64,000 nucleotides of DNA from CALKJU01 sp035326425 (lineage in GTDB: Bacteria > Pseudomonadota > Alphaproteobacteria > Geminicoccales > Geminicoccaceae): the NCBI GenBank assembly GCA_035326425.1, contig DAOLFG010000020.1, positions 8,794-72,793 of the forward strand, read 5' to 3'. How positions within the stretch are numbered: position 1 is the stretch's first letter; the number at the start of each line of letters is the position of its first letter. The notes beneath the pieces were generated by a model. The model saw only the letters and a list, made by a program, of their open reading frames with translations, was not told the origin of the DNA and searched no databases. Positions 43,219 to 52,026 of the stretch are shown one piece after another. Made by a program: the position numbers and the translations under genes.

Positions 43219-44060
43219 CGGGCGTTCCCCGCCTGATCGCGCAGGAAGGCGGCGCAGTCGTTGGCCTGGACGCGGGCATGGCGGACCAGGGCGTCGAAGT
43301 GACGGGTGAGGGCGCGGATGTGCTCGGTCGAGGTGAAGACGAAATACATGTCGCCGACATAGATCGCCGCCCGCTTCGGCCCGAAGACGCTGAACGGCAC
43401 CGAGAACCGCTCGAGCTCGTCGAACAGGTACCAGCGATAGGTCGGGTAGAGCTCGTCGACCATGGCGGCCATGTGCTCGATCTGCTCCTGCCGGACGCGC
43501 CCCGACAGACCCTGCCAGACGCCCTCGCCGCGCGCAAAACCCTCGACGCTCTGGCAGGACGAGCAGACCTCGATGTCGGTCTCGGGCCGGCGGACGAAGT
43601 CGATGCGGGCATGGGTGGCGCCGGCCCAGGCCTCGGCGACGGCGGGGCTGAGCCGGCGGGTCTCGTAGGCGATCACCTCGTCGGTCTTGACCTGGTCGGG
43701 CAGGGTCGCCGGCACGTAGCGCACCTTGTAGCCGTGCGCCTCGGCCTGCCAGCGCCGCAGCCGCTCGTCGGCCGGGCTGGCGGCGTCGGCCTCGATCTGC
43801 AATTGCGGCACGATGTCGGCGGCGATCTGGTCGTGCTGGCTCAGGCCCAGCAGCCAGTCGATCGAGACGTTGTGGCGGGCGGCGATGCGGGCGATCGTCT
43901 CGGCGCGCGGCAGCCGGACATTGGCCTCCGACAAGAGCTGCGACAGCGTCGAGCGGTCGAGCCCGGCCTTCTGGGCGAAGGCGGCGCGCGACAGGCCGGT
44001 GCGCTCGATCAGCAGGAGGAACCGCTCGCGGAAGGCGCTGGCGGTATCGCGCTTGCTCAT
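43215..44060 (-). CDS. XRE-family transcriptional regulator with uncharacterised C-terminal domain
   Basis: 281 residues. The Cro/CI helix-turn-helix is at about 12-72 (LSRAAFAQKAGLDRSTLSQL, then NVSIDWLLGL). The remaining 200 residues are not a known ligand domain; they contain a CSSC pair (about 168-171) and a His/Arg-rich C-terminus. It is coupled to the PhnD-like gene downstream and divergent from the desaturase-amine oxidase pair across 145 bp, which it may control. Confidence 0.85.
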   Translation of the reverse strand: MSKRDTASAFRERFLLLIERTGLSRAAFAQKAGLDRSTLSQLLSEANVRLPRAETIARIAARHNVSIDWLLGLSQHDQIAADIVPQLQIEADAASPADERLRRWQAEAHGYKVRYVPATLPDQVKTDEVIAYETRRLSPAVAEAWAGATHARIDFVRRPETDIEVCSSCQSVEGFARGEGVWQGLSGRVRQEQIEHMAAMVDELYPTYRWYLFDELERFSVPFSVFGPKRAAIYVGDMYFVFTSTEHIRALTRHFDALVRHARVQANDCAAFLRDQAGNAR

Positions 44061-44205
44061 GACGATCCGCGACAGATGGTGCGACTGATCAACAGATGCA
44101 GCGTGTGCGTCGTATCGTCAACGGATGATGCATTGCCGCGCATTCTCAACCGCTGTGGAATGGGACTAGGCTTTCCAGCGCGCGGAAAGAACGGAACAAC
44201 CTGAC

Positions 44206-45129
44206 ATGTCGGCTGGGCTGGCACGTCGTGGCATCGAATGGCCGACGGTGACGCTGTTCGGCGGCATCTATCTGGCCTTCGGCCTGCTGACCTGGTGGGC
44301 GACGGCGTTGCCCTGGTGGCTGGTGATGCCGCTGGGCAGCTATCTCGTCTGCCTGCACGGCTCGGCCCAGCACGAGGCGCTGCACGGCCATCCCACCCGG
44401 CACAACGGGCTCAACGAGCTGATCGCCTCGCCGGCGCTGGGGCTGTGGTACCCCTACCGCCGCTATGCCAGGCTGCACCGCACCCATCATCGCAACGAGC
44501 TGCTGACCGACCCGCAGGCCGATCCGGAGAGCTGGTACATGCTGCCGGAGCGCTGGGCCGGGCTGCCGCCGGTGCTGCAGGCGCTGTACCGCCTCAACAA
44601 CACGCTGGCCGGCCGGCTGACGATCGGGCCGGCGGTGTCGATGGCGCGCTTCGCCGTCAGCGAGCTGCGCGACCTCCTGGCCGGCGACCGCGAGGTGGCG
44701 GTGGCTTGGCTGCTTCACCTGCCGGCGGTGGCGCTGGTGTTTTGGTGGGTCGTGACGGTGTGCGGCATCCCGTTGTGGGAATACCTGCTGCTGTTCGTCT
44801 ATCCCGGCACCTCGCTGATGCTGCTGCGCTCCTATTGCGAGCACCGGGCGCACGAGACGATCGACGGCCGGACGATGGTCGTCGAGGCCGGGCCGGTGTT
44901 CGGCCTGCTCTACCTCAACAACAACCTGCATGCTGCGCATCACGAGGCGCCGGGGCTGGCCTGGTACGAGCTGCCGGCCTATTACCGCGCCCACCGTGCC
45001 GAGCTGCTGGCGCGCAACGGCGGCTACCTGGCGCTGGGCTATGGCGAGCTGATCCGCCGCTACGCCTTCAGTGCCAAGGAGAGCGTCGCCCACCCGCTGG
45101 CCGGCCATCCGAAGAGGGTTTCCGCATGA
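44206..45129 (+). CDS. Fatty-acid-desaturase-like membrane di-iron protein
   Basis: 307 residues with about five membrane helices. Three His boxes for a di-iron centre are present: HEALH (about 57-61), HRTHH (about 86-90) and HAAHH (about 243-247). The family includes acyl desaturases, hydroxylases and N-demethylating or C-H oxidising monooxygenases. Its stop overlaps the ATG of an FAD-dependent amine oxidase (ATGA at 45126-45129), so the two form a bicistronic unit. That context suggests oxidation of a small amine or betaine rather than lipid desaturation; this is inference. Confidence 0.85.
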   Translation: MSAGLARRGIEWPTVTLFGGIYLAFGLLTWWATALPWWLVMPLGSYLVCLHGSAQHEALHGHPTRHNGLNELIASPALGLWYPYRRYARLHRTHHRNELLTDPQADPESWYMLPERWAGLPPVLQALYRLNNTLAGRLTIGPAVSMARFAVSELRDLLAGDREVAVAWLLHLPAVALVFWWVVTVCGIPLWEYLLLFVYPGTSLMLLRSYCEHRAHETIDGRTMVVEAGPVFGLLYLNNNLHAAHHEAPGLAWYELPAYYRAHRAELLARNGGYLALGYGELIRRYAFSAKESVAHPLAGHPKRVSA

Positions 45130-46472
45130 CCATCAGCCACCTGCCGAGCCACGCCGCCTATGTCGTCGTGGGTGCGGGCATGCACGGCATGTCGACGGCC
45201 TGGCACTTGGCGATGGCGCTGGAGACGTCGGGTCGCGGCAAGGGCTCGGACGTGCTGCTGCTCGACAAGACCGGGCCGGGTGCCGGTGCCACCGGCATCG
45301 CCTGCGGCTGCGTGCGCAATCTCTACATGACCTCGCCGCTGCACGCGATCCTGCGCCACTCGGTCGACGTCTGGGAGAGCGACCCGGTCAATTTCGGCTT
45401 CCAGCAGGTCGGCTACGTCTCGGTCGGCGAGGCCAACCAGCAGGCCGACTACGAGAAGATCCACGAGAGCCAGAACGGTGTCGGCTACCGCTCGGATCTC
45501 TATGTCGGCCCGGACGCGCGGAAATTCCTCGAGGGCATCTGGCCGGACTTCAACACCGAGCGTGCCGACTGCGTGCTGCACGAGCGGCCTTCGGGCTATG
45601 CCGGCACGCACACGGCGGTGCGCGGGCTGAAGGAGAAGTGCGACCAGTGGGGCGTGCGCCAGGTCTACGGCGTCGGCGTCGAAGGTTACGACATGACCGG
45701 CGGGCGGATCACCGCCGTCCGCACCACCGAGGGCGATGTCAGGGCCGACTGCGTGGTGATCGCCGCCGGCGCCTGGATGCCGCAACACTGGGAGTGGCTG
45801 GGCAAGCCCGACAGGCTCGACATGCGCTATCCCGACGGCGGTATCGCCGAGAGCCAGGACATGTGGACGTTCTGGCGGCTGCTCGAGGGCGAGGTGCTTC
45901 TCAACGGCTCGAGCTACCGCACCGCCGACGACCGCGACCCGCCGGTGCTGCATGTCGAGCTGATGAACACGCCGGTCGTCACCGAGGACGGCCACGAGTT
46001 CGAGGGCAAGCACTTCTATACCTATGTGCGCTACGCCGCGGAGCGGATCGGGGCACCGGGCGTGCAGGGCGGGACGATCCCGATCAGGCTCGGCCCCAGG
46101 GCGGTGCTGGAGCCCTACGGCCACGCCAACGACGAGTACCAGGCCGATCCCTGGTTCGCCGACTATTACTGCGCCACGCTGTCCTACCTGATGGACCGCT
46201 TCAAGGGCTGCCGGCAGCACTACAAGAAGCGCCGCAACGGCGGCATCGGCGCCTTCACGCCGGACAACGTGCCGATCTTCGGCTGGGTGGCCGACAACGC
46301 CTACATGCTGGCCGACAGCAATCACGGCTTCAAGATGATCGGCGTCGGCAAGCTGGTGGCACGGCACCTGGTCGAAGGTGCCAGGGTGGCGGAGCTGGAG
46401 CCGTTCGCGCCGACGCGGTTCGCGGAAGGCCGGACCTTCGGGGACAGGAACTCGAACTGTCCTTGGGTCTAG
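45126..46472 (+). CDS. FAD-dependent oxidoreductase, sarcosine-oxidase beta / DAO family
   Basis: 448 residues. The dinucleotide-binding motif is VVVGAGMHGMSTAWHLA (about 13-29), followed by the GPGAGATGIACGCVRN loop (about 50-65) that binds FAD in DAO enzymes. The C-terminal part has NGGIGAFTPDNVPIFG (about 370-385) and DSNHGFKMIGVGKLVA. Enzymes of this type oxidise N-methyl or secondary amines such as sarcosine, dimethylglycine or N-methylproline. It is co-transcribed with the desaturase-like gene and followed by a strong terminator hairpin. Confidence 0.88.
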   Translation: MTISHLPSHAAYVVVGAGMHGMSTAWHLAMALETSGRGKGSDVLLLDKTGPGAGATGIACGCVRNLYMTSPLHAILRHSVDVWESDPVNFGFQQVGYVSVGEANQQADYEKIHESQNGVGYRSDLYVGPDARKFLEGIWPDFNTERADCVLHERPSGYAGTHTAVRGLKEKCDQWGVRQVYGVGVEGYDMTGGRITAVRTTEGDVRADCVVIAAGAWMPQHWEWLGKPDRLDMRYPDGGIAESQDMWTFWRLLEGEVLLNGSSYRTADDRDPPVLHVELMNTPVVTEDGHEFEGKHFYTYVRYAAERIGAPGVQGGTIPIRLGPRAVLEPYGHANDEYQADPWFADYYCATLSYLMDRFKGCRQHYKKRRNGGIGAFTPDNVPIFGWVADNAYMLADSNHGFKMIGVGKLVARHLVEGARVAELEPFAPTRFAEGRTFGDRNSNCPWV

Positions 46473-46542
46473 CGAGGCGTCGTCACCACGGCCGGCGGTC
46501 GCCTGCTCGACGAGACCGCCCCGACCACCACTGCATCGAACG

Positions 46543-46588
46543 CCGGACGGAACGAGGGGGCCGGCCGGCTCCGCCTCGTTCCGTCCGG
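46543..46588. terminator. 15-bp hairpin between convergent genes
   Basis: CCGGACGGAACGAGG at 46543-46557 is perfectly complementary to CCTCGTTCCGTCCGG at 46574-46588, with a 16-nt GC-rich loop. It lies between the rightward amine oxidase (ends 46472) and the leftward RTX gene (ends 46598), so it can end or protect both transcripts. No T-tract is present on either side. Confidence 0.6.
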
Positions 46589-46597
46589 AACTCGTGG

Positions 46598-48133
46598 TCA
46601 GAGAATGAAGTCGCCGGCGCTCAGCGAGCCGACATTGTGGACGGTGATCTCGAAGTCGACGGTGTCGCGGTTGGCGTCGACATTGCCCTGGATCAGCACG
46701 TCGTTGCCGATGATGCCCCAGCGGATCTGCATCGCACCGGTGAACTCGCCGTAGCCGACGAAGCTGAAGTGCTGGCCGCCGATCGCATCGAACTGGAAGT
46801 GGTCGTAGCCGTGCTCGAAGCCCCAGACATGGTCGCGGCCGGCGTTGAACGAGGCGTCGCCGTTGGCGAAGGCGAAGGTGTCGTAGCCGAGGCCGCTGTA
46901 CATGTTGTCGACGCCGGTGCCGCCGCGCATCGTCGAGCCGACATTGCCGCCGACCAGGGTGTCGTTGCCGGCGCCGCCGTAGAGGGCGTCCCAGGAGCCG
47001 CTGCCGCCGGTGATGGCGTCGTCGCCGTCGCCGCCATACAGCAGGTCGTAGCCTTCCCCGCCGGAGAGGAAGTCGTTGCCGGCGCCGCCATAGGCGGTGT
47101 CGTTGCCGGTGCCGCCGTACATCTGCTCGACATTGTCGCCGCCCAGCAGCACGTCGTTGCCGGCATCGCCGTAGTGCGTGGCGCCGGTGGTGCCGTAGCT
47201 GAACAGTGCGTCGTTGCCGTCGCCGCCATACATGGCGCCCGAGCCGCGGACCTGCAGGCTGTCGTTGCCGCCGGCACCGATCACGACGTCGATGCCGAAG
47301 CCGCCGTCGACCACGTCGTTGCCGGCACCGCCATAGGCGTAGTCGTTGTCGGCACCGCCATAGACGATGTCGTCGCCGTTGCCGCCCGCCACGACGTCGT
47401 TGCCGGCGAGGCCCCAGATGCGGTCGTTGCCATTGTCGCCATAGACCAGGTCGCCGCCATTGCCGCCCTGCATCTGGTCGTTGCCCTCGCCGCCGAACAG
47501 GCTGTCGTTGCCGTCGTCGCCGAGCATCGAATCGTCGCCGTTGCCGCCATAGGCGGTGTCGTTGCCGAGCCCGCCATAGGTGCTGTCGCTGCCGTTGCCG
47601 CCGTAGAGCCAGTCGGTCTCGGAGCCGCCGTAGAGAACGTCGTTGCCGTCGCCGCCGAACAGCTGGTCGTAGCCGCTGTCGGCCATCAGCAGGTCGTTGC
47701 CGCTGTCGCCCTGCATGTAGTCGTTGCCGCTGCCGGCCGAGGCGTAGTCGTTGCCTTCGGCACCGGCCATGTTGTCGTCGCCGGCGCCGCCCCACATGCC
47801 GTCGTCGCCGGCACCGGCGCTGATCCAGTCGTTGCCGTCGCCGCCGTCGAGCTGGTCGACATCGGCGCCGCCATAGAGCGCGTCGTTGCCGAGCGCACCG
47901 AACAGGCGGTCGAAGCCGTTGCCGCCATAGAGGACGTCGTTGCCGGCGCCGCCATAGACGAGGTCGTTGCCGTCGACGCCGGCCACCACGTCATTGCCGC
48001 CCAGGGCGTCGTAGGTGTCGTTGCCGCTCGACAGGGTCACATTGTCGTCGCCTTCGCTGGCGAAGTAGAAGATCGGGCCGTTCCAGATCAGACCGCCCGT
48101 CACGTTCGACAGATTGCCGTTGATCGTGGACAT
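46598..48133 (-). CDS. Large RTX calcium-binding repeat exoprotein
   Basis: 511 residues from ATG 48133, preceded by AGGAGG; an upstream extension is less likely. Almost the whole chain (about 35-430) is RTX nonapeptide repeats of the type GGxGNDxxY, more than 30 copies forming a calcium-bound beta-roll. The last 80 residues (from FAFANGDASFNAGRDHVWGF) are a typical serralysin-like C-terminal domain ending LSAGDFIL, the type I secretion signal region. No enzyme domain is present. It should be secreted unfolded through a type I system encoded elsewhere. DNA repetition follows the protein repeats. Confidence 0.9.
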   Translation of the reverse strand: MSTINGNLSNVTGGLIWNGPIFYFASEGDDNVTLSSGNDTYDALGGNDVVAGVDGNDLVYGGAGNDVLYGGNGFDRLFGALGNDALYGGADVDQLDGGDGNDWISAGAGDDGMWGGAGDDNMAGAEGNDYASAGSGNDYMQGDSGNDLLMADSGYDQLFGGDGNDVLYGGSETDWLYGGNGSDSTYGGLGNDTAYGGNGDDSMLGDDGNDSLFGGEGNDQMQGGNGGDLVYGDNGNDRIWGLAGNDVVAGGNGDDIVYGGADNDYAYGGAGNDVVDGGFGIDVVIGAGGNDSLQVRGSGAMYGGDGNDALFSYGTTGATHYGDAGNDVLLGGDNVEQMYGGTGNDTAYGGAGNDFLSGGEGYDLLYGGDGDDAITGGSGSWDALYGGAGNDTLVGGNVGSTMRGGTGVDNMYSGLGYDTFAFANGDASFNAGRDHVWGFEHGYDHFQFDAIGGQHFSFVGYGEFTGAMQIRWGIIGNDVLIQGNVDANRDTVDFEITVHNVGSLSAGDFIL

Positions 48134-48259
48134 GGTAGGTCCTCCTGGCCGCTCGCGCGGTATTGGGGTATCGGAGGCGGCCATCGGTTCCGGTGATGGT
48201 CTCGCCTTCGCGTCACCGGTGATTTGACCGCATCACGGCGGGGAGGACTTGTGTCGCAG

Positions 48260-48298
48260 AGCACAGCTTTGCCGGCGGCGAGGCCGCCGGGCTGTGCT
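48260..48298 (-). terminator. Hairpin ending the Ugp-like operon
   Basis: Outer arms AGCACAGC (48260-48267) and GCTGTGCT (48291-48298) and inner arms CCGGCGGC (48272-48279) and GCCGCCGG (48283-48290) form a 16-bp stem with one 4-nt bulge and a 3-nt loop. It begins 5 bp past the stop of the last operon gene (48304, leftward). There is no U-run. Confidence 0.55.
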
Positions 48299-48303
48299 TC
48301 AGA

Positions 48304-49107
48304 TCACGGAAGTCGTGGGTTGTCGCGGACGAGCGAGGCCACGAAGGCGGTGTCGTCGCCGGCCAGCACGTCGATCAGGCCGGCCGCCAGCGCCTCGCGG
48401 ATCGGCGGCAGGTCGTCGAGGCCGCGCTCGCGCCGCCAGGCGAGCCTGTCGGGCCGGGGGATGGTGACGCGCACCGCGACGCCGATCCCGTGCAGCGCCC
48501 GGGCGTCGTCGGGATGGAACATGTCCCACTCGATCGACACCGAGGCCGCTGACGCGCGACGGGCGATGCCGGCGATATCGACATGGCGGGCGTGGGTGAT
48601 CAGCTCGGTGCGGGTCCCGGGCAGACGCTGCTGCACCCGCAGCAGCGAGGGATGGTCGAAGGAGATCACCAGCACGTCGGCCAGATGATCGGCCAGCACG
48701 GCGGGCAGCAGCTCGATCAGCCGCTCGGCGCGGCGGCGCTCCTTGATCTCGACCAGCAGGCCCATGCCGTGCGTCCGGGCGGTCGCCAGCGCCTCGGCCA
48801 GGGTCGGCACGAGCGTGCCGGCATATCGCGCATCCTTCCAGGCACCGGCATCGAGCCTGCGCAGCTCGGCCAGGGTGAAGTCGGCGACGCGGCCGGTGCC
48901 GTCGGTGGTGCGGTCGAGGATCTCGTCGTGCAGCAGCACGATCTGGTCGTCGGCGGTGAGCACGACGTCGATCTCGCAGACCGTTGCGCCGTGCCGCGCG
49001 CCCTCGACCAGCGCCGGCAGGGTGTTCTCAGGCGCGGCGATGCTGTGGCCGCGATGGGCGCAGACATGGACGCGGCCGGCCTCGGAGGCGAGCGGGCGGT
49101 AGGGCAT
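48304..49107 (-). CDS. Glycerophosphodiester phosphodiesterase
   Basis: 267 residues. GDPDs hydrolyse glycerophosphodiesters (for example glycerophosphocholine) to glycerol-3-phosphate and an alcohol. The TIM-barrel motifs are complete: CAHRGHSIAAPENTLPAL (about 16-33), CEIDVVLTADDQIVLLHDE (about 44-62) and LLVEIKERRRAE (about 116-127). No signal peptide, so it acts in the cytosol after uptake. It is the last gene of the operon, 8 bp after the EEP gene, and is followed by a hairpin. Confidence 0.9.
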   Translation of the reverse strand: MPYRPLASEAGRVHVCAHRGHSIAAPENTLPALVEGARHGATVCEIDVVLTADDQIVLLHDEILDRTTDGTGRVADFTLAELRRLDAGAWKDARYAGTLVPTLAEALATARTHGMGLLVEIKERRRAERLIELLPAVLADHLADVLVISFDHPSLLRVQQRLPGTRTELITHARHVDIAGIARRASAASVSIEWDMFHPDDARALHGIGVAVRVTIPRPDRLAWRRERGLDDLPPIREALAAGLIDVLAGDDTAFVASLVRDNPRLP

Positions 49108-49115
49108 GAAGTGCC

Positions 49116-50168
49116 TCAGGCGGGGGCGATGGTGACGGCCAGGGCCTCGTGGTCGGAGATGGCCACGCCCGCGTCATCGACGGCCGGGACGACGGCGGGG
49201 TCGCAGCAGCGCAGGCCGCGCGCGAACAGCCAGTCGATCTTGCCGAAGGGCGGCTTCGGCGTGCCGTCGGGACGGGTGCGCTGGGTGGCGGCGAGCGGGA
49301 CGTTGCAGGACCGCCAGTCATAGCCGCGGCCGGCCAGCTCGGCGAACATCGGCTCCCAGGGCTGGGGCTCGACGAGGCGGTGCGGGTCGACGGCCAGCGC
49401 CGGATCCGTGGCGCGGCGATGCTTGTCCTCGAGCTCGAAGGTGTTGGTGTTGAAGTCGCCGCCGATCAGCACCGGCACGCCCGGGGCGTGGGCGTCGATG
49501 GCGTCCAGCATGGCGCGGGTCTGCAGCAGGCGGTCGGCCGGGCCGGTATGGCTCTCGTAGTGAGCGGAGGCCAACAGCACGGGGCGGCCGCCGACCTCGA
49601 TCTCGGCCATCATGGCGATGCGGCCGCCGACGCGGCGCTCGCCGAACGCGCCGTCGAACCAGCGGCCGGAGGTCTCCAGCCGCACCAGCGCCGGCCGGCG
49701 CAGCGGCAGGGCCGAGACGATGCCACCGCCATGCAGCCCGGCGCTGTTCTGCTGGCCGGCGTGCCAGGCGCGCTCGCGGGCGTCGCCGAGATCCAGCTCG
49801 ACGAACTCGGCGCCGAAGGTCCAGCCGGCTTCCAGGCTGCGTGCCAGCTCGGCGATGGTGTGGCGGTTGCCCGAGCGGGCCATGCCGAGGTCGACCTCGC
49901 AGAGCAGCAGCACATCGGCCCGCTGCGCCGCCAGCAGGGCGATCGAAGGCTCGAGGTATTTCAGGCGCTCGGCATTCCAGAACACGATGCGGGCGCTGTC
50001 GCCGGCGCCGCGCGCGGCCGGCGGGGGGACGCATTCGACGGCATGCAGGCAGGCGAAGCCGGCGAAAGCGGCGTGGAAGCTCTCCGCCGTCACCGGCCGG
50101 CCCAGCACGGCCGCGCGCGCCTCGGCGGCCGGCAGATCGAGCTGCGGCACCGTGCGGGTCACGAGCAT
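49116..50168 (-). CDS. Endonuclease/exonuclease/phosphatase (EEP) family hydrolase
   Basis: 350 residues, no signal peptide. EEP motifs are intact: RIVFWNAERLKY (about 60-71), LLLCEVDLG with the metal-binding Glu (about 88-96), LLASAHYESHTG (about 190-201), VLIGGDFNTNTF (about 221-232) and ISDHEALAV with the catalytic Asp-His near the end. The family includes phosphodiesterases, sphingomyelinases and inositol phosphatases as well as nucleases. Lying between two GDPD-type genes in a Ugp-like operon, it more likely acts on an imported phosphodiester or phosphate ester than on DNA. Its start overlaps the preceding gene by 10 bp. Confidence 0.85.
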   Translation of the reverse strand: MLVTRTVPQLDLPAAEARAAVLGRPVTAESFHAAFAGFACLHAVECVPPPAARGAGDSARIVFWNAERLKYLEPSIALLAAQRADVLLLCEVDLGMARSGNRHTIAELARSLEAGWTFGAEFVELDLGDARERAWHAGQQNSAGLHGGGIVSALPLRRPALVRLETSGRWFDGAFGERRVGGRIAMMAEIEVGGRPVLLASAHYESHTGPADRLLQTRAMLDAIDAHAPGVPVLIGGDFNTNTFELEDKHRRATDPALAVDPHRLVEPQPWEPMFAELAGRGYDWRSCNVPLAATQRTRPDGTPKPPFGKIDWLFARGLRCCDPAVVPAVDDAGVAISDHEALAVTIAPA

Positions 50169-50986
50169 GCGGAAATCTCCCGGACCATCGGTCCCAGCGC
50201 ATCGGGGTCGTTGGTGGTGATCTGGTGGCAGCCGGCGGCGACCAGCCGCTCGAGGATGCCGCGCAGGTCCGGGCGACCGGCATCGACGGTCCAGGCGTCG
50301 ATCTCGGCGCCGTTGCCCTTCGTCAGCTCGACCAGGTTCACGCCGACGCCGAGGCCGGCGAGGATCAGGTCGGCCTCGATGTAGTAGATCGAGGCATCCG
50401 GCGCGATGTCCTGCATCCGCTCGGCGAGGCGGCGGAAGTCGGCGGCGGTCCTGGCCGTCTCGGCCTCGGGCATCTCGCCGGGATCGAAGCCGCGATGCAG
50501 GCCCGGTGCCGCTGCCGCGAGGCGGCAGATGGCGGCCCAGTCGTAGCCGCCGGCGATGAAGGCCGAGGCATCGCCGCCCAGGACCTCGCGGAGCCGGTCC
50601 AGCACGGTCGGCGTCAGGCTGCCGTCCGGCTCCTTGATGTCGAGCTGGACGAGGCCGGTCGGCGGCAGGCGGTGGCGACGGACGGCGGCCACGACCTCGT
50701 CGAGGAACAGCGGCGGCTCGGCCAGCACGGCGCCGTCGGGGCCGCGCTGGCGCAGGCGCTCGACCTCGGCGCGGGTGGCGGCGACGACCGGCCCGGTGCC
50801 GGTGGTCTCGCGGTCCAGCGTCAGGTCGTGCAGGCAGACGAAGTGGCCGTCGCCTGTCAGCACGAGGTCGACCTCGCAGGCGGCGCGCCCGGCCAGCGCC
50901 GCTTCGAGATTGGCGCGGAGAAAGACCGGATCGCTGTGGCGGCGGCGGAGCTGGTGCCATTTCAGGCGCGGCGGCTCGCGCCTCAT
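50159..50986 (-). CDS. GDPD-family protein with altered HRG motif
   Basis: 275 residues. The central GDPD motif is good (CEVDLVLTGDGHFVCLHD, about 37-54, and LDRETTGTG), and the barrel continues with VQLDIKEPDGS and the C-terminal AGCHQITTNDPDAL. However the N-terminal HRG...ENT site reads RRRHSDPVFLRANLEAA, so the first catalytic His/Arg pair is not in register. Either it uses a changed active site or it is not an ordinary GDPD. The ATG at 50986 overlaps the ATPase stop by 4 bp (ATGA). Confidence 0.78.
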   Translation of the reverse strand: MRREPPRLKWHQLRRRHSDPVFLRANLEAALAGRAACEVDLVLTGDGHFVCLHDLTLDRETTGTGPVVAATRAEVERLRQRGPDGAVLAEPPLFLDEVVAAVRRHRLPPTGLVQLDIKEPDGSLTPTVLDRLREVLGGDASAFIAGGYDWAAICRLAAAAPGLHRGFDPGEMPEAETARTAADFRRLAERMQDIAPDASIYYIEADLILAGLGVGVNLVELTKGNGAEIDAWTVDAGRPDLRGILERLVAAGCHQITTNDPDALGPMVREISACS

Positions 50987-52023
50987 GCGGCGATCCGGCG
51001 GCTGGTGGCGGCGTCGAAGAACAGCGTCGAGGCGACGCCGACGGGGAGCTGGTCGCCGACCGCGAAGCGCGCCACCGCACCGGCCTCCAGCGCGTGCAGC
51101 CGGCCGAGCGGCGTCGAGAGGTGGTAGATGGTCTCGCGGCCGTGCGGCTCGAGATCCTCGATGCGCGACGGCAGGTCGCCCGAGCCGAGCCGCAGGTCTT
51201 CCGGCCGGATGCCGGCGACGACGCGGCCGTTGGCATTGGCCGGGCAAGGCAGCTCGGCCTCGCCCAGCCGGACGCGGCCGGCGGCGGCGCTGCCCTCGAT
51301 CAGGTTGATGGGCGGCGAGCCGATGAAGCTGGCGACGAACAGGCTGTCCGGGCGCTGGTAGAGGTCCTCGGCGGTGCCGATCTGCTCGATGCGGCCCTTG
51401 CTCATGCAGATGATCCGGTCGGCCATCGTCGTGGCCTCGATCTGGTCGTGGGTGACCAGGATGGTGGTGACGCCGAGGCTGCGCTGCAGCCGGCGGATCT
51501 CGCCGCGCATGGTCAGGCGCAACGAGGCGTCGAGGTTGGAGAGCGGCTCGTCGAGCAGCAGCAGCTGCGGCTGCTTCACCAGGGCCCGGGCCAGAGCGAC
51601 GCGCTGCTGCTGGCCGCCGGACATTTCCGACGGCTTGCGCTGCAGCAGCTCCTCGACCTGGACGAGGCGGGCCATCTCGGTGGCGCGCCGCTCCGCCTCG
51701 TCCCTGGGCACGTCCTTGAAGCGCAGGGGAAAGCGGATGTTGTCGGCGGCGCTCATGTGCGGATAGAGCGCGTAGGACTGGAAGACGATGCCGACATTGC
51801 GGTCGCGCGCCTCGACCTCGTTGACGCGCGCACCGTCGAACCGGATGTCGCCCTGGCTCGGCTCGTAGATGCCGGCCAGCATGAACAGGGTCGTCGACTT
51901 GCCGCAGCCCGAGGGGCCCAGGATGGCGACGAACTCGCCGTCGGCGATGTCGAGGTCGGTGGGCTCGACCGCCGTGACCTCGCCCCATCGCTTGCCGACG
52001 CGGTGCAGCTCGATGCGCGCCAT
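50983..52023 (-). CDS. UgpC/MsmK-type ABC importer ATPase
   Basis: 346 residues. Walker A is GPSGCGKSTTL, signature MSGGQQQRVALARAL, Walker B LLLLDEPLSNLD, H-loop LVTHDQIEA. A C-terminal TOBE/MalK-like regulatory domain (about 240-340; GIRPEDLRLGSGDL) is present. It powers the carbohydrate or glycerol-3-phosphate importer formed with the two upstream permeases. It starts 3 bp after the permease stop in the operon SBP-permease-permease-ATPase-GDPD-EEP-GDPD. Confidence 0.92.
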   Translation of the reverse strand: MARIELHRVGKRWGEVTAVEPTDLDIADGEFVAILGPSGCGKSTTLFMLAGIYEPSQGDIRFDGARVNEVEARDRNVGIVFQSYALYPHMSAADNIRFPLRFKDVPRDEAERRATEMARLVQVEELLQRKPSEMSGGQQQRVALARALVKQPQLLLLDEPLSNLDASLRLTMRGEIRRLQRSLGVTTILVTHDQIEATTMADRIICMSKGRIEQIGTAEDLYQRPDSLFVASFIGSPPINLIEGSAAAGRVRLGEAELPCPANANGRVVAGIRPEDLRLGSGDLPSRIEDLEPHGRETIYHLSTPLGRLHALEAGAVARFAVGDQLPVGVASTLFFDAATSRRIAA

Positions 52024-52026
52024 GGG

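Noticed and set aside
46598..48133. Periodic DNA repeats resembling a CRISPR array
   Set aside because: The period and degeneracy follow RTX nonapeptide codons. There are no unique spacers of equal length, and no cas genes are present.
45071..48196. Long + strand frame (about 1,040 codons) opposite the RTX gene and across the amine oxidase
   Set aside because: It merges unrelated regions, is out of frame with the real oxidase, and its valine/alanine-rich repeats are just the complement of RTX coding repeats.
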